64,000 bases of DNA from Kalaharituber pfeilii. Its lineage: Eukaryota > Ascomycota > Pezizomycetes > Pezizales > Pezizaceae. Made by a program: the position numbers and the translations under genes. The notes beneath the pieces are model-generated. The model was not told the DNA's origin and made no database searches. It was given only the letters and a program-made list of their open reading frames with translations. Below, piece after piece: positions 1 through 10,192 of the stretch (position 1 is its first letter; each line of letters begins with the position of its first letter). The DNA lies in the NCBI GenBank assembly GCA_015179045.1, contig WHUZ01000046.1, positions 62,001-126,000 on the forward strand. Direction: 5' to 3'.

Positions 1-555
1 AAGTTGTTTGGCATCAAGAATGCCTCAACGAATGCTGCTAAATTGATATTGACTCCTTTTATTCGGTCTACCACTCCTCTCTCCTAAGGAAGTTAAACGC
101 TGACTTAATATCATCTCCAACCATGGCCACCCACTCCTTCCTATTGAGTCGCATTTTTATCTCCTTCAAGGTCTGTCTTTGAAGGTCTTCTGCCCCTCTC
201 TTTGGTCTTCCTCCCAATTGCGAGTCTCGGAACAGGGTGTCCTGCCTTTGTAGAAGGTCTGCTATGACTTTTTGGCCTAATTTGGCAGCTGTATTGAGTA
301 GTGTTATCGGCCTCCAGCTGCTGATCTGGTCCCTGGGCCTTCCTTTCTTCAGAATCATCACTACATCAAATCCCCTAGCAAAGTCGTAGCTTCCATTAAT
401 GTAGTCTACGATTTCTCCCGTACTGCCGCCCATAGGGTAGTGTTTCTCAGCATCTTTAGCAATCCGTATTGGATACCATCTGGGCCGGGGGCTGATTTGG
501 ACTTAGTTCGGATGAGTGCCTTATCTATAGCTCTCCGTGCTTGCTCTTTGTCAAG
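1..555 (-). pseudogene. LINE (type A family) reverse transcriptase fragment
   Basis: Read on the minus strand, this encodes the N-terminal part of a LINE RT: APGPDG, the DYINGSYDFARGFDVVM stretch, RPITLLNT and GDDIKSAFN. All match the better copy at 8883-9970. Two frameshifts are visible. One near 415-420 (a missing A) separates the APGPDG segment from DYINGSY. One near 66-75 shifts the frame just before a VVDRIKGVNINLAAFVEAF segment that runs off the window edge. The catalytic YxDD region lies outside the window. The right end near 555 abuts unrelated coding-like sequence, so this is probably a 5'-truncated insertion. It is a dead copy. Confidence 0.85.
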
Positions 556-1034
556 GTTCCGCGACGTCAAGGCCCTCTCAGACTACAGCTACAACAGCTC
601 CCCAATGAAGGTCTTTCCCAAGCACGCCGCGCTGCAGAGCCCCGTTCTAAAATTCCTTCTCCAGCCCATTGGAATCGCCAGGACCGGAACCGGGAAGGCA
701 CCTACGGCACCCAAAAAGCCCAACGCAAAAGCGAAGGCAAATTCAGGGGCGGATAAAATCGCCATAGCCCACAGGGCGGTAAGCGATAAATGATATAAAA
801 AAAAAAAAAAAAAAAGGGGCGGATAAAGGCAAGGGGAAGAAGAAGGAAGTCGACTTGGATGACGTTCCTGAGCTTGGGGATGAGCAGGAATCAGGAGGGG
901 TACGGCTGACCACGCCAATGCAGTTGACGGAGGAGGCGTTGGGGCAATTGGAGGAGGAAATGGCAGGGAATTCGAAAGTGGAGGAAATGTTGGCGCGTGC
1001 AGTGAGTGAGGAACTAGCGCAGAAATTGGAATGA
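556..1034 (+). pseudogene. 3' end of an unidentified reading frame, broken by a LINE tail
   Basis: An open frame (codons starting near 557) encodes a Lys/Ala/Pro-rich stretch ending SGADK at 757. It is then interrupted by a 58-bp type A LINE tail and resumes at 828 as GKGKKKEVDLDDVPEL, ending with a stop at 1032-1034. Removing the tail plus one copy of the 12-bp TSD joins the two parts in frame. With the insert, translation stops at 793. The C-terminal part is acidic and probably helical (EEALGQLEEEMAG, VSEELAQKLE). I do not recognise the protein; it could be a host gene end or an older transposon ORF. Its start is hidden by the LINE fragment to the left. Confidence 0.5.
758..815 (+). mobile_element. 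Type A LINE tail micro-insertion (58 bp)
   Basis: Only the last bases of a LINE: GCCATAGCCC-ACA-GGGCGGT hairpin, AAGCGATAAATGATAT, then polyA. It is flanked by a perfect 12-bp TSD, GGGGCGGATAAA (746-757 and 816-827). It breaks the reading frame described at 556-1034. Confidence 0.9.
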
Positions 1035-1208
1035 GCGGGCACGGTGATGGTGGCATTGCCATAGTGTGGCACAGTGATCAGTTATATGAATGGATTGACT
1101 GCCATTGCACTTTGAGATGAAGTTCCCTCGCGGTTTGTTTAATGCACGTTCATCAGAAGAGATATCAGAGAATATTGTTGCTTCCAACATTCCCATGTCC
1201 TTCCGAAC

Positions 1209-1262
1209 CTTTTTCTTTCAATGTCATGTAGCTCCGCGTACAGCTATTCGCCATGGCAGGGC
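1209..1262 (-). mobile_element. Type B LINE tail micro-insertion (54 bp)
   Basis: A minus-strand type B end: a T-rich polyA remnant, then the complement of the GCCATGGCGAA..AGCT..GCGGAGCTACATGAC end. The TSD is TCCTTCCGAAC (1198-1208 and 1263-1273). The polyA is partly eroded by C substitutions, so it is older than some sister insertions. Confidence 0.75.
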
Positions 1263-1273
1263 TCCTTCCGAAC

Positions 1274-2083
1274 TTGATCGGAATTTGTACTTGATATTGT
1301 TGTATCGTCCCCTATCCACTTGTGAGAGGGCGGTAACCGCGATTCACCAGTCACTCAGTGGCATAGCGGTCGAACGGCGGCTCTGGCAAGCCAGCTGGTC
1401 CGTGCACCTGAGGCCGCCGCGTAGGTTTTTTTCTCCTTGAGAGCGTTGTAAACACAGAGCCTTCCAGCGATTGTACGGGCCTAGGGAATTCCAGCCCAGT
1501 GCATCGTCCCAAGAAAGTACTGCAGTGTGCATGGTAATCACGGCCACCGGTCTCTAAGTAGCGTCGCTAGCTAGGTGTTCTAGAAAGTGAAACGGCGCAA
1601 CAAGCGCTAGATATGCGCAGATGTCGCATGATCGGTAAGCGATCTCTGAAGAGGCGCCAGTAAGTGCTCCCGCATGGTAATCGCGCGTCGAAACCTGTGC
1701 GCAGAATCCCAGATCCTGTAGGTGAAAGTGGGCTGGAGCCGCGCTAAACCTATCCGTTCAGCAGCGCATTGATAAAGACAGCGTCGTGTTAGCGGCCCTT
1801 CCGCCCTCGGCACACGCGGTTCCTGATTCATTTCCCCCGGGCTCTCACAAATTGCTGTATGTAAGAGGCGCGGGCAGCCTACGCATGGGGAATATGACCA
1901 CCCTAACAATCCACCAAAACGAGGCTCTAATTTGGTGAATCGATCTTATTGCTACGTATACAGTACATTCCACGAACGTTCTGTAGCCGAGAGTACTCCA
2001 GCTAATTTAGCGTCATTTCTGCCAAAAGTTGATTGATCGTGGCCGCACAGGTGCTCGAGCCTGATGTACATGTAAGTCACACT
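1274..2083. other. Gene-free stretch
   Basis: Only short chance reading frames in GC-balanced sequence. No repeat, motif or RNA gene was recognised. Confidence 0.5.
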
Positions 2084-2095
2084 TCTGCAAGGCAA

Positions 2096-2138
2096 GCGGC
2101 ATGCGATTAATGAAAGAAAAAAAAAAAAAAAAAAAAAA
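2096..2138 (+). mobile_element. Type A LINE tail micro-insertion (43 bp)
   Basis: The shortest insertion in the window: GCGGCATGCGATTAATGAAAG plus polyA, flanked by a perfect 12-bp TSD TCTGCAAGGCAA (2084-2095 and 2139-2150). It starts inside the 3' arm of the tail hairpin, so the full stem is absent. A TA-flanked MITE begins 14 bp downstream. Confidence 0.9.
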
Positions 2139-2152
2139 TCTGCAAGGCAATA

Positions 2153-2854
2153 CAGTCCGACCTTGCTATAATGAACCCCGCTATAGTGAAAACCTTGCTA
2201 TAATGAACATACCACGCTCTCGGATTTCCATCCCCATACAATTTGACCTTGCTATAATGAAATCGCACCAAATAGTGTAATGAAAAAAAAATACTCTAGG
2301 AAGTTATTTTTTATCTACATACAAATTGTTCTTGCTATAATGAAAAGTAGCTGATGATATCCATTGAAACCCCCCTGCCACTGTCTTGCCCTCCTGCGCA
2401 CCAGTAATTCTCGAGCAGCCCAGCAAACAGCAACTATGTCACTAAGTGCTAGAGTTGGTTTAAACCAAGTTGTGAGTGTCTGTTCCTTCCGCGTATGTTG
2501 TTGGTATGAATGCTCACCGTTTGCTAGTAGACATCTTCACTGGTGGCGTCTTATGAATCTCAATCGACTCCTTATTTACTTCTAATTTATATTCTTCTCC
2601 CACTACCACTGCTCCTTACATTTCTATTTCCATTCCTATTCATCACTACCACCACTGTCCCATTCAAATTGATTTCTTCAATGTAGCTATTTCCATTACT
2701 AGTAAGTCAAATACAGGTTAATTAGTATTGAAGACTCCGAACTCAGCTGCCAAGACTATATGACTAATTTGCCACAGTTTTCTATACTGAAAACCTTGCT
2801 ATAGTGAAAACAAAGGGCCAAATTTTGCGTATTCATTATAGCAAGGTCGGACTG
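2153..2854. mobile_element. TA-flanked MITE, pogo/Tigger-like, family 1 (702 bp)
   Basis: Terminal inverted repeats start CAGTCCGACCTTGCTATAAT and end with the complement. The flanking TSD is TA (2151-2152 and 2855-2856). The motif TTGCTATAATGAA recurs several times just inside both ends. The interior is pyrimidine-rich and has no transposase. A TA target with CAGT.. ends suggests Tc1/mariner, pogo branch (inference). A close relative lies at 48484-49081. Confidence 0.85.
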
Positions 2855-2856
2855 TA

Positions 2857-3425
2857 TTTACAAAAGTAATACTCAAAAACGCGCTCGAAGTATCAAAAAT
2901 GCCCGTCTTGTCACGCAATTATGGTTCCACTGCGGAATGAATGGTATTTTGCAGTTAGTATATAGAATCCCCCCACCGTAATGCAATTGTTCCACGCCAT
3001 GGCCACACATTCCGGATCAAGGTCTACTACTAGTTCTGCCATGGCTGGCCCTAAAGTTAAATTTGGTAGCTAGGTATAAGTTAGCCTGAGCGATTGGGTG
3101 GTAAACAATCTCCCCTGCGTTGGACAGCCGTAGATAACGCTTTCAGAGAGAGCTGTGAAACCCAGGAGAGTTTACTGAGGCCCCTTTGAAAGTACCTTTA
3201 CTTGACTCAATCAAGTTTTTTACGATAATTTGGACATTGGAATGGGAAGAATTCATGATAAAATCAATTCACGATACAGTCAATGACAGTGATTTAGCAT
3301 GTATCTTCTCATGTTTTGTAGGTATCTCCTGAGGAGGCAGATGGGTGTTATCTAGAGTGGCCAGTTGCATAAAGAACGCAATGAGGGGCGCAGATGTTGG
3401 CGCTCGGAGTAGTGTGGGCGAAACG
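2857..3425. other. Gene-free stretch
   Basis: No supported gene or repeat was seen. Short reading frames here look random. Confidence 0.45.
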
Positions 3426-4160
3426 GCACAGGGGAGCGGGCCGGTCCAGGCCAGGCCAAGGGTATGGCCTCACCGGCCTGGGCCATAGAATCTAGGCCGG
3501 CCGTAAGGTCCGCCCGCTCCGGCCCAGGCCATTCAGGCCATTCAGGCTGCAGTGTGAGTAAAACAATACAGTAGCTATATACAAAACGCACTCTAACTTC
3601 TACATATACCTCATTCTCTAAAGTTTAAAATTTTGCTTGCAGATTTTGCACCACCAGTATCGCTTTGCATTATCAAGCATAGCTTCACCACACTGTCAAA
3701 TCCAACTTTGTCGTACCAGATTTTTGTAACCCAAATTCCAGAAGACTCGATTTCGGCATCAGATTGAACTGCAGGTAATTCGTCGATACAAGATCACAAC
3801 TTGAACTACACCGCAGAGAGTGAAGAGAGATTACTGAAGGAATCATCATCCTCAGTACCGGTGGTTGGAATGTCTGTCTCCATGTAGTACTGATAGGAGA
3901 AATTAGTATACAGTCAAGCGATACTAAAAATATTACTTACCTGAATACCTGCAAAATGCGCTGTTCAATACGAAAAGGCTAGAGAGCTATCCAATGATAT
4001 ACAAACGTTTATATTAAATCCGTGTCCAAGTAACCTGAAGCTGACCCCTGAATGGTCCCGTAACCAGCCCTCCTACCCCTGAATTGCTTGAACGGCCTGA
4101 ATGGCCTGGACCAGCCTGGGCCGCCTGGACGGCCTGGTCGGCGGCCTGGCCGGTTGCGAA
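3426..4160. repeat. GGCC-rich inverted arrays around a 500-bp core
   Basis: Positions 3430-3545 carry repeats of the type GGCCTGG/CCAGGCC and CCATTCAGGCC. Positions 4080-4150 carry the inverse (GGCCTGAATGGCCTGG). The core between is AT-richer and non-coding. It resembles the hAT-like MITE at 39452-40285, which has the same kind of subterminal arrays, but I could not find matching terminal repeats or a TSD here. Probably a degraded relative. Confidence 0.5.
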
Positions 4161-4388
4161 CACTGGCTACCCCCACCCAGACGAGGAGCCTGTGACGGAC
4201 GAGGGCTTTTGGACTGACGGGTGCAGTTCAAGAAGAAACAGAGACCGAACGCAGTGGAGGCGGACTGCAGAATGTAAGAGGTGGCGGAGACAATGGCTCG
4301 CTGGATAGAAAGGACGCCGATGAGGGAGTGTTTGTACTCGAGTACATAATTCCTATTCACGTACATTAGTCATATATCGTTATACTCT

Positions 4389-5065
4389 TAGCGAGAGGCG
4401 ACCCCACACCCGACGGAGCCGCCAGCGAGGTGAGGAGACGTTGGGAAGAAAGGGCAGCCAGGGGTGATCTAGACCTTGCGATCATGTGGGTCAAGAGCCA
4501 TAAAGGAATACAAGGCAACACGGGGGCGGACCAAGCGGCGAAAGTTGGCACTGCCTTGCGAAGCGAAGACGAGATAGTGACAGAGCCAGGAATAAGACAA
4601 GAATACAAAGCATCCAGAGCTGCCGAAAGAAACCAAGCCGGACTGAACTACCGCCCACTCCAAAAGGTCGACAAACGCCGGTATCTGGCCACAATGGCAG
4701 GGATATTGGGCAATAAGGGACTGAAGGAATGGAGATTCAGGATTGGAAAGGCCACCTCCCCGGAGTGCAGATGGTGCGGCGAAGCGCCGGAGACCTGGGA
4801 TCACATAAAGAGTAGCTGCTCGGCATGGAACAGGAAAACCGCAAGAGGAGCAGACGTGATAAGACAGTTAGATAAGGACACAAACATGGCGGAAATATTG
4901 GAATGGGCGGGGGAGGAATAGGACGGTTCAATTTTCTTTACTCTTTCATTATCGATTTTTCTTTACTCTTTCATTATCATTTTTCCATCATACCACTGTA
5001 ACTAAACATCGCCATAGCCCATAGGGCGGCATGCGATTAATGAAATAAAAAAAAAAAAAAAAAAA
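4389..5065 (+). pseudogene. Type A LINE, 3' end (RNase H C-terminus, zinc knuckle, tail)
   Basis: A 5'-truncated LINE. The open frame to the stop at 4919-4921 encodes the C-terminal half of the RNase H domain (MWVKSHKGIQGNTGADQAA, where the final Asp of the active site sits), the linker YRPLQ, and a CxxC..H..C zinc knuckle (CRWCGEAPETWDHIKSSC). It ends EILEWAGEE. A short 3' UTR and type A tail with polyA (5046-5065) follow. A short candidate TSD, TACTCT, occurs at 4383-4388 and 5066-5071. This open segment is less damaged than most copies. Confidence 0.85.
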
Positions 5066-5434
5066 TACTCTAGCGTTGCTGCATGCGGGTACTGAACCAA
5101 ACGAAGAAAATAAAAGGCTGAGATCCTACAGTGAATAAACTGAATTCAGCGCTGCGGACGCTACAATCATAGCCCTATCATGTTATGCTTAGGAACTTTC
5201 AGGGTTTGTGACCGTGGGGGGCACATGGACACATGAACACCTAAATATGTAAACTGATAGGGCAATAATGCATCATCTTAACGCCGCACGTGCCACATGT
5301 GCTGGGCTGAGGTTATATCGTCCATTAATCCGAAAGGCTAGCATGCTTTGTGGAAAACTAATCCTTCGTAATGTCGCTTGTCCTAGATTTAGACACTAAG
5401 TTTGTTTCGTTTAGGTCGTTCCAGTACAGAATAC

Positions 5435-5501
5435 ATTTGCCATAGGCCGGTAGCCTGTATGCGCAGTTACGTGACCAAAAAAAAAAAAAAAAAAAAAAAA
5501 A
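5435..5501 (+). mobile_element. Type C LINE tail
   Basis: CATAGGCCGGTAGCCTGTATGCG followed by CAGTTACGTGACC and polyA of about 25 bp. AGGC..GCCT can pair as a short hairpin. The same end occurs at 41277-41315. The 5' limit and TSD were not identified. Confidence 0.65.
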
Positions 5502-5875
5502 TCTTCATTATCATTCATCGCACCTCTTTTCTTTGCGTGTAGAAGCTTTTTTTTTTTCGCTCTGCACACGCCTTATAATCGAGAATCCGACGCGGCTACT
5601 AGGCGCACGCGAACACAGTTCATTCTGAGAAACTCTGCAAGTCAGGCTATAGAAATGCGCTTTAGTTACATACATGCACGCCATCCTTAGTTCCGGTTAA
5701 TCCGGGTGGCACCTTCAGAGCTGTGTTTACTTTGGCATGTAGCTGGGATAGCTTCATATCTGCGGCCCCAGGTTTCCAATGTAAGTGAAGCCAACGACAG
5801 CAGCTGTGGTTATCTTGAGTAGTTAGGATTAGTTGCCATATCACCGCGGGCCCCTGCGGTCTCTGCGAGTGCTTG
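5502..5875. other. Gene-free stretch
   Basis: Contains a T-rich tract near 5548 and no recognisable gene or repeat. Confidence 0.4.
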
Positions 5876-5877
5876 TA

Positions 5878-6581
5878 CAGTCTAACCTTGCTATACCGGA
5901 CGAGTAAAAATCTGGCACTTTTTGTCCGGTATAGCAGGTTCCGGTATAGAATAAAATGCTTGGCAACTGTAAAAAAGGGTGGCAAAAATATGTATAGAAA
6001 TTAATGGAGTAAGAAATAAACAAGTGCAGCAAACATTAACTCAATCAAAGTCTATTCAACATGCATCGCTCTCACCATATAGAAGAGGTCGAGCCTTACA
6101 GGCTCTTGGGGAGCATCAAATATGCAAGCATTGACTAGAGCCAAAACATGCTATGCTGACTGTTTCTCTAAAAGCCTATCAATTCACACCAAAGAAGCAG
6201 CAAACTCTACAAGAATGTTCCAGCCTCCCAGCAGCAGCAGCGACAACAGTGGTAGCAGCAATGGTGACAACAGTGGCAGCATCGGTAGCAAGTGATAGCA
6301 ACAGCGGTGACAGTAGTGATGGCAGCAGCAGTAGTGGTAGTTAGCATCGACGGCAGCAGAGTGGTAAACAACCAGTCTAAGTGGTAAAGTGGAGTAATCT
6401 AAGATGTATTAGTATTAGTGTGTCCGGTATAGCAAATATTATTTGTATGGAGACAGGGGGGTAGTTGTCTGGAGGTTTTTGTCCGGTCCGGTAGTGTTAG
6501 GGCGTCCGGTATAGCAAGTGCAATTTGTATGGGAAACGGTTGTCCGAATCAGAGGCCATCCGGTATAGCAAGGTTAGACTG
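5878..6581. mobile_element. TA-flanked MITE, pogo/Tigger-like, family 2 (704 bp)
   Basis: Inverted ends start CAGTCTAACCTTGCTATACC and are flanked by TA (5876-5877 and 6582-6583). The subterminal motif is (G)TCCGGTATAGCA, repeated on both sides, as in family 1 where it reads TTGCTATAATGAA. The interior holds CAG/GGT trinucleotide-rich sequence (6225-6345) and no transposase. It is non-autonomous. Confidence 0.85.
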
Positions 6582-6583
6582 TA

Positions 6584-7160
6584 GTCGTTAACACTAGTAT
6601 GTGCTTACCATATAAGGAATACATGGAGCTCTGGCTAGGGTCTATCAGTACCCGTGGAAGACGATCCGAACTATCATACCGACAGCTAGAGTAAGGATCT
6701 GAAACATGCTGATTAGCCTATGTGGCGCAGGATAAAATCCCTCTGGCAGTATCATGCTTGTCAACATCTTGGAAATCTAGAAGTCTGCAGGCCGCAATTC
6801 ACTTACAACTTGCTGAGAGCTTAAATAGAGTCATGTTCACCCTACTAATCTAACGTATCTGGTGGACACTGCCCTTCCACGGCTGTCGATCTCCCTCATC
6901 CCAAAGTGTGACATACTGACGTGCACTTGCCGACCATCTTCACCTCCGACGTTAACCTCAAGATGTATATCAGTGTCTGGCGACTAGCGCAAGTCGCAGG
7001 GATATTTGTGACCTTGCCTCAGGTATCAACTTACGATAATTTCTCATTCGTGCATTTCTAGCCTTTGTGAAAAGAAAGACTTGTTGCAATGAATCTTATC
7101 AGGTCCTTTGCTAAATTATTAAAAGGACATTGACTGACGATATTCGTTCATTGACAGATC
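6584..7160. other. Upstream region of the small candidate gene
   Basis: No open frame is supported. Positions 7132-7158 read like a fungal intron 3' end (CTGAC, then TTGACAG just before ATCATGG). A spliced leader exon upstream of the ATG at 7161 is therefore possible. Confidence 0.3.
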
Positions 7161-7525
7161 ATGGCATCACCTGCCAATGTTCCACTATCTGCAGACCTTC
7201 CGTTATCTGAGTTGGTATTTATAGGTGAAGTCGCCGAGGACGGGAAAAATGTTACTTTGCGAGGTACAGCTGAGGTACATATGCCCTTACCGCCTCAGAG
7301 GCACGGAGTTGTACTAGACTTGTCACTGAGGTGTATTTTTCAAAATATATACAGAGCATCTATAAGCAGATTCTCGAAATTAATCCCCACTATAACCCCT
7401 GGGACTTCAAGCAATATCGTGAGCACCACGAAAAGCAGGAAAAGCGAGACACAACTTTCAGAGAACGTGTCACTCCTGATGACAGGCAGATATTTAAGCG
7501 TGCTACAGTCGGTGTCCCTCTATAA
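7161..7525 (+). CDS. Candidate small two-exon gene, unknown function
   Basis: Exon 1 (7161-7274) encodes 38 residues from ATG to RGTAE. A GTACAT donor at 7275 and a CTGAG acceptor ending at 7330 define a 56-bp phase-0 intron. Exon 2 (7331-7525) encodes 64 residues: a basic, probably helical segment (VYFSKYIQSIYKQILEIN, then PWDFKQYREHHEKQEKRD) ending ATVGVPL and a stop. The spliced product would be 102 aa. Support comes from the plausible intron and the protein-like composition of exon 2. I do not recognise the family. It could be a gene relic, and exon 1 may be misassigned. Confidence 0.35.
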
Positions 7526-8870
7526 GTGTTTACAATCTTGGATTGCTGAACCATAACTGTCAAAGTACACTTGCGATGTAACCTGGGCCCATGCAGAGAC
7601 CAAACACATTGTCTCGGGATACAAATACCTCTATAGTTTGAATGGGCATTGCTATGCAGAGGCGGGGCGGTGTGCAAGAGTGAGCTGCTCATATAACGCC
7701 GGTATCACCATTTGCAACGCTGTAAGTGTACCCAAGGAGGGACTCCCATAGGATGTGCAAAAATGAAGGTATTAACCTGGAGATTTGGCGCTGATAGAAC
7801 ACTGACCGAAGAATTGGTATTTGGTGCCCAACAATTGGCGGCGAAGCTCAATGGATTGTGGATCATTGCAACAATCATCTGCCCACTTCTGAATGGGTCC
7901 GCGGGAGAATGTTGAAGAAGGGGTATGACACTAGAGTGGGATATAACAGCTGTTAACGGTAAAACAAGGTATCTAGAGTTTCTTTATGTCTTTCATGAAA
8001 AGGATTCCGGATACACTCGGGTTGTACTTTGAGTTACTCCGGCTCCATGAAAGTAGGAAACTTGGAGTGAAAAGCAAGTGTACTTAGCTAAAGGTGTGAA
8101 ATCATAAAGAAACCAAAACGAACAGAATTTCTACTGCGGAATTCCGCAAAGAAATGTAAGGAACTTCATTGCGCAATTTTGGTATTGAGACTTGTGCGCG
8201 AATTGCAGTCACGATTGACTGCAGATTTACTAGCCAATTTTCAAAAAGCCTTTCTCGATGCCAGTTACGGGGTTCTGTGGTAGTCAATCCTCCTGACGAA
8301 ATAATACTTAGTGAGACGCAGACCGTCCCTTTGGAACTACCCACGGTACTCCTATGCATCATACAAGGTCTAATCATCTGATGGGCAATAATTGCTACCA
8401 ATTGAAGTCAGCAGCTGTTCAATAACGGTTACTTTTAGTAGAACTAACTGGTGCGTTTGGGAGTGCGTTCTCTCAAATTTCAGCTGAACAGGAGTCACAA
8501 ATTGGGCAACTAAGCATGAATGTCGACACTTAGGGGCAATAGTTCTGCCTTTACTAGCTCTTTGCAACAGATTCAAGAGTACCTCGAATACTATCCAAGC
8601 GTGAGAGCTTGTGTCCTAGGGTGCATTGCGCCTTCTCGCATCGAGGTTCTGACAACACTGCAGTGCAGTAATCACCGGTGGTGTTCTGTCGCATTAGTTA
8701 GCTTCAAGAGACTGTTAAGCTTGACTGCTCTATAGCTAAGGCCTGTATATATTTGCACGCTTCAAGTGAACTTCACTGTGAGTGCCTCATGCTCTCAGGA
8801 AGAGAGACCCACCTGCCTGTCCCAAAGAGAAGACCACCACCTCCAGAGCTCCTTCTACTACAAAGAGCAA
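7526..8870. other. Gene-free stretch
   Basis: Only short, overlapping frames in all phases. No domain, repeat or RNA was recognised. Confidence 0.4.
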
Positions 8871-8882
8871 GCCTCTTTTACC

Positions 8883-9970
8883 GTCGAAGACGAAGTCGAG
8901 GTCCGCACCGGGTCCAGACGGGGTTCAGTACGGGCTGCTGAAGATGCTGAGAGGAACAAAGCTATTCGAGGCAGTGAGGGAGCGGATTGTGGACTACATT
9001 AACGGAGAATACGACTTCGCGAGGGGCTTCGAGGTGGTCATGATGAGGAAGAAAGGGAAGCCGAGAGACGCCCCGTCGAGTTGGAGACCGATCACGTTGC
9101 TAAACACGGTAGCGAAGTTGGGACAGAAGGTGGTGGCGGACAGGGTTCAGAGACATGATGTGTTGTTTTGCGAGACACAACTGGGGGGCAGGCCGAGAAG
9201 GGGGGCGGAGGACCTACAGAGACAGACGCTGAAGGAAGTGGACAGGAGACTGGGGGAAGGGGAGTGGGTAGCGTTGGTGGGAGATGACATAAAATCGGCA
9301 TTCAACCACGTCAGGAGACAGAGGGTGGTGAAGCGGATAGAGAGAGTGGACAGGAATCTGGCAGCGTTTGTGGACAACTTTCTGAGACCAACGAGATGCG
9401 GGTTATCGTGGGACGGGAAGAGGAGGGCGGAGTTCACCATGACAGACGGAGCCCCGCAGGGCTCTCCGATATCTCCGGTGCTGTTTCTGGTGGGAGTGGC
9501 CCCGGTCGCCGAGAAGACGGGAGAGAGGGAGTTCACGAGGTCATATGTGGATGACTTCCACAGTGTGATTTCGGACAAGAAGTTGGGGGTCCTGAGGAAG
9601 ATCAGGGAGCACAGGCGAGCGCTGCGCCGGGATGCGGAGGAGGAGGGGTTCGAGATGGACCGGGAAAAGGAGGAGACCCTCATAGTAGGGGTGAAGGGGC
9701 CGACGTACAGACTGGTGGGGCTACGGGTGGACTGGGAGTTGAAGTTTGACGAACATCACCGGCACAGGCTAAACTTGGGGAAGGCGTTATGGGCAACGGC
9801 GGCGAGGTTAAATCGGATGGCCCCGGTAAAGAGAAGACAGATTTACACGGGAGTGGCAAGGACGGTGGCCACATGGGGAGCGTGGGCGTGGTACGACTAC
9901 GCACATGGGGCAAGGAGGGAGAAGAAGGTGAGGGAGCTGGAAGCATGGCAGTATAAGGTGGCGAGAAGCA
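8883..9970 (+). pseudogene. LINE type A ORF2, reverse transcriptase part
   Basis: An open frame with the full RT palm and fingers: APGPDGVQYGLLK, RPITLLNTVAKLGQKVVAD, LVGDDIKSAFN (first catalytic Asp region), GAPQGSPISPVLF at about 9454, and the YVDD catalytic pair at 9544-9555. The thumb ends in LEAWQYKVARS. The frame is cut by the solo LTR at 9970. Removing the LTR and one TSD copy gives codons for ARSITGAPWG and continues at 11726 in the same frame. The frame across 8883-12753 therefore has no other break, over about 700 codons. RT copies RNA into DNA at the nicked target. The lack of an AP endonuclease domain shows 5' truncation on insertion. Confidence 0.9.
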
Positions 9971-10192
9971 TGTGAAAAGGAGTACAGAGGAATAGGCTCA
10001 GAGATGTGTGTATTCGATTCTAATGATCAATCAAGAACGGGGCTTCCAGAGCCCATATATATACAAAAACTCTATAACACGAAGTTGCATACAAAACCAG
10101 TGAACAGAACAGCTAAGTATTTGGACTGCCTAATATGGAATACTCAGTCCGGAGTGTTTTGGGCCATCGCGGATGTTCGGAGTGCTTAGGCC

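Noticed and set aside
3426..4160. GGCC-rich unit as a complete hAT-like MITE
   Set aside because: Matching terminal repeats and an 8-bp TSD could not be found, so it is listed only as a repeat.
8102..8735. Clustered short frames on both strands
   Set aside because: No conserved motif, splice pattern or composition bias; they look random.
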